DNA of 50,071 bases from JTS-RE37 sp041743425 (lineage in GTDB: Bacteria > Bacteroidota > Bacteroidia > Flavobacteriales > Flavobacteriaceae). Shown here piece by piece: positions 41,184-49,896 of this stretch. The position numbers were made by a program, and so were the translations under genes. Location of the stretch: the NCBI GenBank assembly GCA_041743425.1, contig JBGTMS010000190.1, forward strand, positions 1 to 50,071, in the 5' to 3' direction. Positions within the stretch are counted from its first letter, which is position 1. Every line of letters starts with the position of its first letter. Under the pieces are notes generated by a model that was not told where the DNA came from, did no database searches, and saw only the letters and a program-made list of their open reading frames with translations.

Positions 41184-41480
41184 ATGGCGACATTGCAACA
41201 ACAGGCAAAAGGAAAGAAAGATGGGGAGATCCGGTATCTGACCCCATTGAATATAGAAACCAATACGCAGAAGAAATATTGCAGGTTTAAGAAGTCCGGG
41301 ATCAAGTATATCGATTACAAAGATCCTGACTTTTTGATGAAGCTGGTCAACGAACAAGGGAAATTACTTCCAAGACGTCTTACAGGTACTTCTATGAAAT
41401 ATCAGAGAAAGGTAGCGCAGGCCGTAAAAAGGGCACGACAAATTGCCTTAATGCCTTATGTAGGTGATTTACTAAAATAA
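41184..41480 (+). CDS. rpsR: 30S ribosomal protein S18
   Basis: A 98-residue ribosomal protein S18, the rRNA-binding partner of S6. It has KYCRFKKSGIKYIDYKDPDFLMKLVNEQGKLLPRRLTGTSMKYQRKVAQAVKRARQIALMPYVGD, the family core. The N-terminal 20 residues form a Bacteroidota-like extension. It lies between rpsF and rplI, 13 nt from the latter. Confidence 0.97.
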   Translation: MATLQQQAKGKKDGEIRYLTPLNIETNTQKKYCRFKKSGIKYIDYKDPDFLMKLVNEQGKLLPRRLTGTSMKYQRKVAQAVKRARQIALMPYVGDLLK

Positions 41481-41493
41481 TTTAAAGAGGATC

Positions 41494-41946
41494 ATGGAAA
41501 TCATATTGAAAGAAGACGTACAGAATCTTGGTTTTAAGGATGACCTGGTGCGCGTGAAAAACGGATACGGGAGAAATTTCCTTATTCCCCGAGGCCTTGC
41601 AGCTCTTGCAACACCGTCTGCTAAAAAAGTTCTGGCAGAAAATTTGAAGCAGAAAGCGCACAAGGAGAAGAAAATTGTAGAGGGTGCTAACAAAACTGCG
41701 GAAGCCCTAAAGGAACTTGAAATTAAAATCCCCGCAAAGGCTGGTGCCGGTGATAAATTGTTTGGCTCAATTACCAACATTGACCTTGCGGCAGCTCTGG
41801 AGAAAGAAGGGCATACGATTGACCGGAAATATATCAATATCAAGGGAGGGGCGGTAAAGCGTACAGGACCCTACGAGGCGCAAATCAGGCTGCATCGTGA
41901 TGTGCTCGTTCTGCTTTCTTTTGAGGTAACAGCAGAAAAGTCTTAA
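41494..41946 (+). CDS. rplI: 50S ribosomal protein L9
   Basis: A 150-residue ribosomal protein L9 with the N-terminal motif MEIILKEDVQNLGFKDDLVRVKNGYGRNFLIPRGLA, a long central helix, and the C-terminal domain (LFGSITNIDLAAALEKEGHTIDRKYI). It closes the rpsF operon, and a strong intrinsic terminator follows within 30 bp. Confidence 0.97.
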   Translation: MEIILKEDVQNLGFKDDLVRVKNGYGRNFLIPRGLAALATPSAKKVLAENLKQKAHKEKKIVEGANKTAEALKELEIKIPAKAGAGDKLFGSITNIDLAAALEKEGHTIDRKYINIKGGAVKRTGPYEAQIRLHRDVLVLLSFEVTAEKS

Positions 41947-41974
41947 AGAAACCTGGTTTTGGTTGATAACTTCG

Positions 41975-42005
41975 AATAGCTATGCGTGCATAGCTATTTT
42001 TTTTT
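41975..42005 (+). terminator. Intrinsic terminator of the rpsF operon
   Basis: AATAGCTATGC (41975-41985) and GCATAGCTATT (41988-41998) form a perfect stem, with the inner pairs open to make the loop. A run of Ts continues through 42005. This is a classical Rho-independent terminator. Confidence 0.9.
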
Positions 42006-42043
42006 GTTTTAAGTTTGTTGGAATCTCCTTAAAACCATACCAG

Positions 42044-45000
42044 ATGAAATCCGCTCAACTCCTTGTTTCCCTGTTGCTTTTTATAACATTCACCGCCCAG
42101 GCCCAGGTAACTACATCTGCCATCAGGGGGACTGTTGCCGATGATCAGGGCGAACTCCTGCTTGGAGCCAATGTGATCGCCATTCATGTGCCCACAGGCA
42201 CAAAATATGGCGCCATCAGCAATGAGGATGGCCGCTTCAATCTCCTAAATCTACGGGTAGGAGGTCCCTATGAAGTTTCTATTACCTATGTAGGTTACAA
42301 GGCACAGCTGGCCGGCGATATCTATCTCATCCTTGGTAAGACCTTTAATCTTGATGCCATCATGGTTCCGGAGAGTCAGGCCCTGGAAGAAGTGGTTATC
42401 AGTTCTGACAGAAGTGGCACCTTCGGCAGCGGAAGAACTGGCTCAGAAACGAGTGTAGGCAGGCGGGAGCTGACTAGACTTCCCACCATATCACGATCAG
42501 CAGAGGATTTTACCAGGCTTGAACCGACCGCTTCTTCCGGAGGATCAGGAGTTTCTTTCGGAGGTCGGAATGATCAATACAACAATTTTTCACTTGACGG
42601 GGCTATTTTCAATAATCCTTTCGGATTGGATGCGGCTACCCCCGGAGGACAGACCAGCGCCCAGCCCATATCGCTCGATGCCATAGACCAGATCCAGGTC
42701 TCCCTCGCCCCCTACGATGTTACGCAATCGGGGTTTACCGGAGCCAGCGTAAACGCTGTTACTAAAAGCGGTACCAATGAATTCTACGGTACGGTCTATG
42801 GTTTTTTCAGGAATGATGACCTTACGGGAGGAAAGATCAACGGGGATGACGTATTTAAAACCGGGCTGGAGCAATTGCAATACGGTTTGAGTGTCGGAGG
42901 ACCTGTGATAAAGAATAAATTGTTTTTCTTTCTGAATTTTGAAAAGGATGATCTGACCGAATTGGGGACCGCCGGATTTGCGCCCAACACCGGGACGGGA
43001 GCTATCAACGAATCGCGGGTTTCGGCCTCTGATTTTCAACTTGTGAATACTTTGTTACGCCAGGTAGTTATCGGCAGGGATGCGCAAGGGAATGAACTCT
43101 TTTACAACCCGGGCAGCTTCCAGGATTTTAATTTCGATCAGGAGTCCACTAAAGGCATTTTCAAACTGGATTGGAACATCAATGACAATAACCGTCTGGC
43201 CATTATCTACAACTTCCTGAATGCGAGCAAAGAGAAACCAGCTCATCCTTCGGCGCTGGGTTTTAGGGGTCCAAACGCCTCAACCCTGCAGTTTGAAAAT
43301 TCAGGATATGAAATCAATAATAACATACGTTCGTTTCAGTTGGAGCTGAACAGTACGCTTTCAGAAGAAGCATCCAACAAATTACAAATGGGTTATACCC
43401 ATTTTGATGATTTCCGGAACCCGCTTTCCACTCCGGCACCAACCATCACCATCCTGGATGCTTCAGGCAGCTCCAACTATATCATCGCCGGTCATGAACC
43501 ATTTTCTATCCATAATACCCTGGACCAGAAAGTATTTCAAGTGACCAACAACCTGAATTTTTTTAAGGGAGACCATACCTATACGGTCGGATTCTCCTTT
43601 GAAAAATTCCAGTTTGACAACTCCTTCAACCTGGGTACTTATGGTGCCCAGGGTGTTTTTTTTCCAACCACCACCATCACGGACTTCCCGACTTTTGCAA
43701 GTTCCGGGCAATTGCAGACAGCTTTCAATGATGCCATCAATATTGCCAATTCTCTTGAAGCTAACGGCACGGGTAATCCGGGCGGATGGTCCCTGGCCGA
43801 AACCAATGTAGGTCAGATGGCCTTTTACCTTCAGGACGAGTGGGACCTGGCTGAAAATTTCAAACTCACCTACGGGGTGCGCTTTGATAAACCCCTATAT
43901 TTTGACACCTCTGAAAAGGTCCGGGAGAATATCGCCAGGAAAGGAGGGGCCGCTGGCACCTATATACCCTCCATAACTTATTTTGATCCTGAGACGGGAA
44001 ATCCGGTTTTGCTGGATTCTGAGGAAATGCCGGATAATAATTTCTTAATATCCCCCAGAGTGGGATTCAATTGGGATGTCAATGGGGATAATACATTACA
44101 GTTGCGCGGAGGATCCGGTTTATTTACCGGCCGATTCCCTTTTGTCTGGCTGGGCAATCAGGTGCAAGGGGTCGATTTTTTCTTTTATCAGGTAGTCGAC
44201 CCTGATTTTCAATTTCCTCAGGTTTGGCGGACGAATATCGGCCTTGATAAGCAATTTGAAAATGCCCTTGTCCTGACAGCCGATGTAAGTTACACCCGTG
44301 AAATCAATGCCGCACACGTACAGAACTGGGGGCTTGATTCTCCTTCCGGTACCCTTGCCGGTGCTGACAACAGGCCTATCTATACAAATGGTGATAAATC
44401 ACAAATATTCGGAGGGCCCACTAATGCTTATGTATTTACCAATTCAGATCAGGGCCGTATTCTCAATGCCTCTGTCAAAGCACAGAAAACATGGAATGAT
44501 GGCATGTATGCATTGTTAGCCTACAGCTACCTTAATGCAAAGGAGGTAAATTCAATTGAGGCAGAAATTACCGGCGATGCCTTTGCCGCTAACGCAATTT
44601 CAGGGAATTCGAATGATGATGTACTGGCTTTTTCACGTTATGGCGATACCCACCGTTTTATCGGAGTGGCATCAAAGGTGTTTTCTTTTGGAACCACGAT
44701 TTCAACCTTCTTTGAATATGCCAGCGGTGGCCGCTACAATTACATATATGGCGGAGACATAAATAATGACGGATCGAGTATCAATGACCTGCTTTATATC
44801 CCAACTGCCGCGGAAGTATCCCAGATGAACTTTAGCGGGGGCGGGCAGGCTGCGGCATTTGAAGCTTTTATTCAACAGGATGATTATTTAAATGACAATC
44901 GTGGAAATTACGCAGAGCGGTATGGAGCACTGGCACCATGGAAGGGAAGATGGGATGTAAAATTGCTTCAGGACATCCGACTGGCCCCAAAGAATGTACT

Positions 45001-45220
45001 GCAGTTGAGCATTGATGTGTTGAATATCGGGAATCTGGTAAATTCAGATTGGGGAGTAGTTGAGGAACCAGGTTTTAATCAGCTTCTTGGTGTAAGTGTC
45101 GATGCTGACAGCAACCCCACCTATACCTTTGATCCTGCCAGAACATCAACCTATACGCCTGCTACGGATGCGCGTTCAAGATGGAGGGCACAAATAGGAG
45201 TCCGTTATATTTTTAACTGA
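42044..45220 (+). CDS. TonB-dependent receptor, Oar-like
   Basis: A 1058-residue outer-membrane receptor started at the ATG at 42044, which begins the signal peptide MKSAQLLVSLLLFITFTAQAQ. A CarboxypepD_reg-like beta domain follows (about 25-110: IRGTVADDQGELLLGANVIAIHVPTGTKYGAISNEDGRFNLLNL). The plug includes LPTISRSAEDFTRLEPTAS and GGRNDQYNNFSLDGAIFNNPFGLD, and ends at QSGFTGASVNAVTKSGTNEFYGTVYGFFRND. The rest is the barrel, ending WRAQIGVRYIFN. This is the Oar-type layout; no SusD-like partner is encoded next to it. The upstream ATG at 41963 lies within the rplI terminator region and is rejected. The substrate is unknown. Confidence 0.92.
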   Translation: MKSAQLLVSLLLFITFTAQAQVTTSAIRGTVADDQGELLLGANVIAIHVPTGTKYGAISNEDGRFNLLNLRVGGPYEVSITYVGYKAQLAGDIYLILGKTFNLDAIMVPESQALEEVVISSDRSGTFGSGRTGSETSVGRRELTRLPTISRSAEDFTRLEPTASSGGSGVSFGGRNDQYNNFSLDGAIFNNPFGLDAATPGGQTSAQPISLDAIDQIQVSLAPYDVTQSGFTGASVNAVTKSGTNEFYGTVYGFFRNDDLTGGKINGDDVFKTGLEQLQYGLSVGGPVIKNKLFFFLNFEKDDLTELGTAGFAPNTGTGAINESRVSASDFQLVNTLLRQVVIGRDAQGNELFYNPGSFQDFNFDQESTKGIFKLDWNINDNNRLAIIYNFLNASKEKPAHPSALGFRGPNASTLQFENSGYEINNNIRSFQLELNSTLSEEASNKLQMGYTHFDDFRNPLSTPAPTITILDASGSSNYIIAGHEPFSIHNTLDQKVFQVTNNLNFFKGDHTYTVGFSFEKFQFDNSFNLGTYGAQGVFFPTTTITDFPTFASSGQLQTAFNDAINIANSLEANGTGNPGGWSLAETNVGQMAFYLQDEWDLAENFKLTYGVRFDKPLYFDTSEKVRENIARKGGAAGTYIPSITYFDPETGNPVLLDSEEMPDNNFLISPRVGFNWDVNGDNTLQLRGGSGLFTGRFPFVWLGNQVQGVDFFFYQVVDPDFQFPQVWRTNIGLDKQFENALVLTADVSYTREINAAHVQNWGLDSPSGTLAGADNRPIYTNGDKSQIFGGPTNAYVFTNSDQGRILNASVKAQKTWNDGMYALLAYSYLNAKEVNSIEAEITGDAFAANAISGNSNDDVLAFSRYGDTHRFIGVASKVFSFGTTISTFFEYASGGRYNYIYGGDINNDGSSINDLLYIPTAAEVSQMNFSGGGQAAAFEAFIQQDDYLNDNRGNYAERYGALAPWKGRWDVKLLQDIRLAPKNVLQLSIDVLNIGNLVNSDWGVVEEPGFNQLLGVSVDADSNPTYTFDPARTSTYTPATDARSRWRAQIGVRYIFN

Positions 45221-45242
45221 TCTGCAAATTTCAAGGCCAGCA

Positions 45243-45276
45243 TTGGGAGTTATAAAAACCCGGTGTATTATTTTTG
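45243..45276 (+). promoter_or_regulatory. Promoter close to the DUF6495 start codon
   Basis: TTG (45243-45245) and TATTTTTG (45269-45276) are separated by 23 nt. The predicted start of transcription, near 45281, coincides with the ATG of the DUF6495 gene, so the mRNA may be leaderless. Confidence 0.5.
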
Positions 45277-45280
45277 TGGG

Positions 45281-45757
45281 ATGAAGTATAGACGACTTAC
45301 GAAAGAACAGTTTCAGGAACTGGAACAGGAGTTTATAAATTTTCTGGCGACCCAATCCATTACAGGGGAGGAATGGAGGCGAATAAAGTCGGATAATCCA
45401 GCGATAGCGGAAACGGAACTTGATGTCTTCAGTGATCTTATCTGGGAAGGCGTACTAAATAATGTGACATATCTGGAGCAGATTTCAGAACAACATATGC
45501 ATTTGTTTTATTTGAGTGAAGGAGCCATTCAGCTGTTCTCTGTCAAGATACTAAATTCCGGGATCAGCCTGCTCACCACTGAAGGATTCACCTGGTTCAG
45601 AAAGAACTGGCAATCGGAGGCTATAGAATATCTCACAGCTTCCAAACTATATTCAGATGAGCGCAACATGGATATCTTCCGTCTCATAGAACAAGGGGCT
45701 GTTATCACCAAAGGGGAACTTTACCGGTGGTTTGATGGCGTAATAGCAACTACCTGA
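45281..45757 (+). CDS. DUF6495 protein
   Basis: A 158-residue cytoplasmic protein started at the ATG at 45281 (MKYRRLTKEQFQELEQEFINFLATQSITGEEW), the usual N-terminus of the DUF6495 family of Flavobacteriia as I know it. The upstream ATG at 45263 adds six residues and lies inside the promoter. The protein is helical and acidic, with conserved aromatic residues (DLIWEGVLNNVTYLEQ, LYRWFDGVI) and no membrane segment. The function is unknown. It is not obviously in an operon with the receptor gene or hisS. Confidence 0.8.
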   Translation: MKYRRLTKEQFQELEQEFINFLATQSITGEEWRRIKSDNPAIAETELDVFSDLIWEGVLNNVTYLEQISEQHMHLFYLSEGAIQLFSVKILNSGISLLTTEGFTWFRKNWQSEAIEYLTASKLYSDERNMDIFRLIEQGAVITKGELYRWFDGVIATT

Positions 45758-45930
45758 AATACTTACGGACGTTCAACGGTTAATGTTATATTTCCGGGAA
45801 GGCACTTTCCGCAGCCTTGGTTTTTTCAGAGGGGTTTGAATAAATGCGTGGAGAAGCCGATATTTGCGCCAACTTAGTTTGCTGCCAGAACCAATATCTT
45901 CAGACTGCAGGCTGGCACACATACATTTAT

Positions 45931-47307
45931 ATGGCACAGAAACCATCCATTCCCAAAGGGACAAGGGATTTTTCACCAGAAGAAATCGCCAGGCGTTCGT
46001 ACATTACGGACGTCATCAAAAAGTACTTCACCCTTTATGGCTTTCAACCTATTGAAACCCCTTCATTTGAAAATTCTGAAACGCTTTTGGGCAAGTACGG
46101 GGAAGATGGGGACCGACTTATTTTCAAAATCCTGAATTCAGGGGATTTTTTAAGCAAAATAAAGGAGGAGACCTATCAATCACGCCGTTCGGAAAGTTTT
46201 GCCGAAATCATTTCAGAGAAAGCCCTGCGTTACGATCTTACCGTCCCCTTTGCCAGATATGTCGTTATGCACCAGCATGAAATAAACTTTCCATTCAAAC
46301 GATATCAGATGCAACCTGTATGGCGGGCGGACCGCCCTCAAAAGGGCCGTTACAGGGAATTCTACCAGTGTGACGCCGATGTGGTCGGAGCTTATTCCCT
46401 CCTTCAGGAGGTAGAATTCATCCAGTTATACGATTCGGTCTTCCATGAATTAAAGTTGCAAGGTGTGATTGTAAAATTGAACAATCGCAAGGTGCTGGCC
46501 GGAATTGCCGCGGTGATAGGAGCCCAAAACCATTTAATTGATTTTACTGTTGCCCTTGACAAGCTTGACAAAATTGGCGTAGAAGGGGTAAGGCAGGAGA
46601 TGTTGGATAAAGGAATTCCAAAGGGCTCAATAGATCGGGCAGCCCCGCTTTTCAGTCTGAATGGTGACAATCGGGAACAACTTCAGAAGTTAGGGACACT
46701 TTTAAAAGATTCACCAATAGGAAGTGAGGGGGTTGAGGAACTCACTTTTATATGTGATGTACTGGAGGAGGTAGGTCTTCAATCAGTTGAATGCAGGATA
46801 AATGTCACCCTGGCAAGAGGCCTGAATTATTATACTGGTGCCATCTTTGAAGTATCGGCACCACAGGAAGTGACTATGGGTTCTGTTGGGGGAGGTGGAC
46901 GTTACGACGATCTGACCGGGAATTTTGGACTAAAAGATGTGAGCGGAGTTGGGATTTCCTTTGGATTGGACAGGCTTTATCTGGTGTTGGAAGAACTTCA
47001 ACTTTTTCCTGAAACGCTTCAGGATACGCTTAAAGTACTTTGTATTAATTTTGGGGGAAAGGCGGCAGTGGCCGCGTTAAAGCTTGTTTCATCCCTCAGA
47101 AAGTCAGGGGTACCGGCCGATCTCTATCCTGTGGACGCGAGGCTTCAGAAGCAATTCAAATACGCGAACCAACGGAACATACCTTATGTCATATCCATTG
47201 GAGAACAGGAACTGTCCGATGGAAATTTTCTGGTGAAGGATATGAAAAGCGGAGAAGAGACTCAGTACCTCATAAAAAAACCGGAAGCCTTTATTTCAAA
47301 GCTGTAA
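45931..47307 (+). CDS. hisS: Histidyl-tRNA synthetase
   Basis: A 458-residue class II aminoacyl-tRNA synthetase that charges tRNA-His. The start at 45931 gives MAQKPSIPKGTRDFSPEE, the family N-terminus; the ATG at 45844 adds 29 unrelated residues. Motif 2 is RPQKGRYREFYQCDADV near 130-146. The histidine-specific stretches are LARGLNYYTGAIFEV near 295-309 and GGGGRYDDLTGNFG; motif 3 is GVGISFGLDRLYLVL. The C-terminal anticodon-binding domain starts near 365 (DTLKVLCINFGGKAAVAAL). Its end overlaps the convergent Nudix gene by 12 nt. Confidence 0.96.
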   Translation: MAQKPSIPKGTRDFSPEEIARRSYITDVIKKYFTLYGFQPIETPSFENSETLLGKYGEDGDRLIFKILNSGDFLSKIKEETYQSRRSESFAEIISEKALRYDLTVPFARYVVMHQHEINFPFKRYQMQPVWRADRPQKGRYREFYQCDADVVGAYSLLQEVEFIQLYDSVFHELKLQGVIVKLNNRKVLAGIAAVIGAQNHLIDFTVALDKLDKIGVEGVRQEMLDKGIPKGSIDRAAPLFSLNGDNREQLQKLGTLLKDSPIGSEGVEELTFICDVLEEVGLQSVECRINVTLARGLNYYTGAIFEVSAPQEVTMGSVGGGGRYDDLTGNFGLKDVSGVGISFGLDRLYLVLEELQLFPETLQDTLKVLCINFGGKAAVAALKLVSSLRKSGVPADLYPVDARLQKQFKYANQRNIPYVISIGEQELSDGNFLVKDMKSGEETQYLIKKPEAFISKL

Positions 47308-47850
47308 CTTTCCCTGGATGGCCCTGATGACCGAGATGTAATAATCCCGTTCATGAGGAACATATTTAGAGGGATGGGCCAAACCCCAATTTTCTTCAGC
47401 AAACTGTGGCAATGGAACCAGGGCAAGATCTTCCACCTCGCCTTCCTGTTTCACGAGTGTGGTTACCGGGACTTTAAGTTCACTGATAAAAGTATGATGA
47501 TATTCACAATCCACCAGGGCCTCCCGGTGGTGTTGTACAGAGCGAAAAACGCCAATCTTTTCCAGGTCTGATGGCCAAAGTTCCAGACCGATTTCTTCTT
47601 TAACTTCACGCACGGCCGCCGCAGGAATGTCTTCACCGGCGCCTACATGACCGGCCACTGAGACGTCCCAAAGCAAGGGATGTGTTTCTTTGACTGCCGC
47701 GCGCTGTTGTAGTAGCAGAAGATTGTTTGCTGTATATAACCAGATGTGAACTGTTGGGTGAAAGAGACCCTTCCTGTGGGCCAAGGATTTAAGCATTGTT
47801 TTCCCGGTCATAGTGCCATCCTCTTCAAGAATGTCTATTAATTCATCCAT
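47296..47850 (-). CDS. Nudix hydrolase
   Basis: A 184-residue Nudix-family hydrolase that cleaves a nucleoside diphosphate linked to another moiety. The Nudix box GHVGAGEDIPAAAVREVKEEIGLEL is near 67-91, with the REVKEE metal-binding glutamates. Length and N-terminus (EEDGTMTGKTMLKSLAHRKGLFHPTVHIWLY) resemble the YfcD / isopentenyl-diphosphate isomerase-like group. The substrate is not known. It is convergent with hisS, with a 12-nt overlap of coding ends. The M42 peptidase gene lies 9 nt upstream on the same strand, so the two are likely cotranscribed. Confidence 0.9.
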   Translation of the reverse strand: MDELIDILEEDGTMTGKTMLKSLAHRKGLFHPTVHIWLYTANNLLLLQQRAAVKETHPLLWDVSVAGHVGAGEDIPAAAVREVKEEIGLELWPSDLEKIGVFRSVQHHREALVDCEYHHTFISELKVPVTTLVKQEGEVEDLALVPLPQFAEENWGLAHPSKYVPHERDYYISVIRAIQGKLQL

Positions 47851-47859
47851 GGTTCACTT

Positions 47860-48948
47860 TCATTCAAAATAACTAAAAGTTTCTCCGTCCTTGATTGTCA
47901 ACAGTGATTCATATATAAGTCGAATCACATTTTCCACGTCATCCCTGTGGACGGTTTCAACCGTGGTGTGCATATATCTCAGCGGCAGCGATATCAGCGC
48001 GGAAGCCACTCCGCCGTTACTGTAGGCAAAGGCGTCTGTGTCTGTTCCTGTTGCCCTGGACGCTGCGAGACGCTGAAAAGGGATTTTTTTCTTTTCCGCG
48101 GTCTGAAGAATCCGTTCCCGCAATTTATTCTGTACGGCAGGAGCATAACTTATCACCGGGCCGGCACCAATTTCTATATGACCCTCCTTTTTTTTATCTA
48201 TCATCGGAGTTGTGGTGTCATGACAAACATCTGTTATAATGGCGGCATTCGGTCTGATTCTCTGGGTAATCATTTCCGCACCCCTTAACCCTATTTCTTC
48301 CTGTACTGCGTTGGTGATATAAAGTCCGAACGGTAATTTCTTTTTATTTTCTGAAAGCAATCTTCCCACTTCTGCGATCATAAATCCACCAACACGGTTA
48401 TCTATTGCCCGGCAAACAAATTTGTCTTTATTGAGAATCTGGAATTCGTCCGGGTAGGTAATCACACATCCCACGTGAACCCCCATTTTTAACACCTCTT
48501 TTTTATCCTTGGCCCCTATGTCAATGAAAATGTTCTCAATCTTCGGGGGTTCTTCCTTACTCTTATCTCTGGTATGGATTGCGGGCCAGCCGAAGATGCC
48601 CTTAACAATGCCTCCAGTGGTATGGATATTCACCCACTTGGAGGGGGCGATCTGATGATCGCTGCCGCCGTTGCGAATGACGTATATAAGACCATCATCA
48701 GTGATATAATTCACATACCACGAAATTTCATCGGAATGGCCTTCAATAACTACCCTGTATTTGGCATCCGGGTTGATAATACCAACTGCGGTTCCGTAAG
48801 TATCCGTGATAAAAGAATCCGTATAGGGTTTGAGGTAATTCATCCATAATTTCTGTCCTTCCCATTCATAGCCCGTCGGAGATGCATTGTTCAGATATTT
48901 TTCAAAAAAATCAATCGATTTTTTAGTCAGTATTTTCTTTTCGCTCAT
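47860..48948 (-). CDS. M42-family metallopeptidase
   Basis: A 362-residue aminopeptidase of the FrvX/M42 (TET-like) group when started at 48948 (MSEKKILTKKSIDFFEKYL). The ligands for two metals are visible: His in VIEGHSDEI, Asp in CRAIDNRVGG, Glu in AVQEEIGLRGAEM, Asp in ITDVCHDTTT, and His in RYMHTTVE. Members trim peptides to amino acids and form dodecameric shells. A 21-nt longer frame from 48969 adds MQLKRTS and is not supported. It is upstream of the Nudix gene by 9 nt. Confidence 0.92.
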   Translation of the reverse strand: MSEKKILTKKSIDFFEKYLNNASPTGYEWEGQKLWMNYLKPYTDSFITDTYGTAVGIINPDAKYRVVIEGHSDEISWYVNYITDDGLIYVIRNGGSDHQIAPSKWVNIHTTGGIVKGIFGWPAIHTRDKSKEEPPKIENIFIDIGAKDKKEVLKMGVHVGCVITYPDEFQILNKDKFVCRAIDNRVGGFMIAEVGRLLSENKKKLPFGLYITNAVQEEIGLRGAEMITQRIRPNAAIITDVCHDTTTPMIDKKKEGHIEIGAGPVISYAPAVQNKLRERILQTAEKKKIPFQRLAASRATGTDTDAFAYSNGGVASALISLPLRYMHTTVETVHRDDVENVIRLIYESLLTIKDGETFSYFE

Positions 48949-49051
48949 TGAGGTGCGTTTTAGCTGCAAACTTAGCGATATTCACTTTTATTTAATAATA
49001 CGCTGGATGGTTTATCGTTAATTTTGGCAGGACTTTTGTTTTTGAAGGCGT

Positions 49052-49738
49052 ATGAGGCTAAAATCACGGATGTATTTCTTTTACATGCTTCCTTTTCTGG
49101 GAATAGGTCAGGTTGCTGAAACCCCATTAGATTCGATCACCGAGCAGATGATTATTTTTGAGGGAGATTCTATTTTTCAGAAATATATCCCACTGGATGA
49201 AGTTTATATTTTCGGAAAACTTGATTTTTCAAATTATGATGAAAAATTGCGATACTACATATTGCGAAGGAAAACCATTAAGGTCTATCCCTACGCCAAA
49301 CTTGCCTCGGAGCGGCTTGTTGAGTTGAATGATAGTCTGACGAAGATCAAATCAAATCGCAAACGCAAAAAGTATACAAGGCATATTCAAAAATATATTG
49401 AAGACGAATTTTCTGAGGAATTGAAAAAGCTAACGCGCACTGAGGGTCAGATACTTGTAAAACTGATCTACCGGCAGACGGGGAGTACCGCATTTAATCT
49501 GGTCAGGGAGTTGCGCAGTGGCTGGAGGGCCTTCTGGTATAATACGACTGCCAAATTGTTCAAAATAAGTATTAAGGAAGAATACCATCCGGAATCGGTT
49601 CATGAGGATTATCTTATTGAGGATATCTTGCAAAGGGCATTTGCCGCCAACGTATTGGAACGTCAGAATTCTGTATTGGAGTTTGATTATAATTCCCTGA
49701 CTAATAAATGGAGCAAGTCGGAGAAGTCCAAAAATTAA
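49052..49738 (+). CDS. DUF4294 exported protein
   Basis: A 228-residue protein with a hydrophobic N-terminus that is probably a signal peptide (MYFFYMLPFLGIGQVAE). The DUF4294 region is ILRRKTIKVYPYAKLASERLVELNDSLTKIKSNRKRKKYTRHIQKYIEDEFSEELKKLTRTEGQILVKLIYRQTG near 71-146, followed by a basic, tryptophan-containing ELRSGWRAFWYNTTAKLF stretch. The family is restricted mostly to Bacteroidota and has no known function. It lies upstream of a terminator and a strong promoter at the right edge. Confidence 0.85.
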   Translation: MRLKSRMYFFYMLPFLGIGQVAETPLDSITEQMIIFEGDSIFQKYIPLDEVYIFGKLDFSNYDEKLRYYILRRKTIKVYPYAKLASERLVELNDSLTKIKSNRKRKKYTRHIQKYIEDEFSEELKKLTRTEGQILVKLIYRQTGSTAFNLVRELRSGWRAFWYNTTAKLFKISIKEEYHPESVHEDYLIEDILQRAFAANVLERQNSVLEFDYNSLTNKWSKSEKSKN

Positions 49739-49794
49739 TTGCACAACTACAGAAAATAGCTTATCTTACTTATCCTTTTTTGACCGCCCCATTT

Positions 49795-49814
49795 CGAGCA
49801 GCAGGCTCGTTTTT
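49795..49814 (+). terminator. Terminator after the DUF4294 gene
   Basis: CGAGC (49795-49799) and GCTCG (49805-49809) make a compact 5-bp stem with a 5-nt loop followed by five Ts. This would end the DUF4294 transcript 57 nt after its stop. Confidence 0.55.
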
Positions 49815-49862
49815 AAGCCATTAAAAAAAGGGTCAGGAAAAATTATTAAAATAACCTCAAAA

Positions 49863-49896
49863 TTTAGTGGCATATTAAAAAAGTCCTTTATATTTG
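49863..49896 (+). promoter_or_regulatory. Strong promoter, probably of an rRNA operon
   Basis: TATATTTG (49889-49896) matches TAnnTTTG exactly and is followed by CACCCGC; TTTA lies 22 nt upstream at 49863-49866. The arrangement and flanking bases look like stable-RNA promoters of flavobacteria. No protein-coding start follows within the window. Confidence 0.6.

Noticed and set aside
42590..43039. A 149-codon minus-strand frame within the Oar-like receptor
   Set aside because: It mirrors the plug region of the receptor gene and has no independent features.
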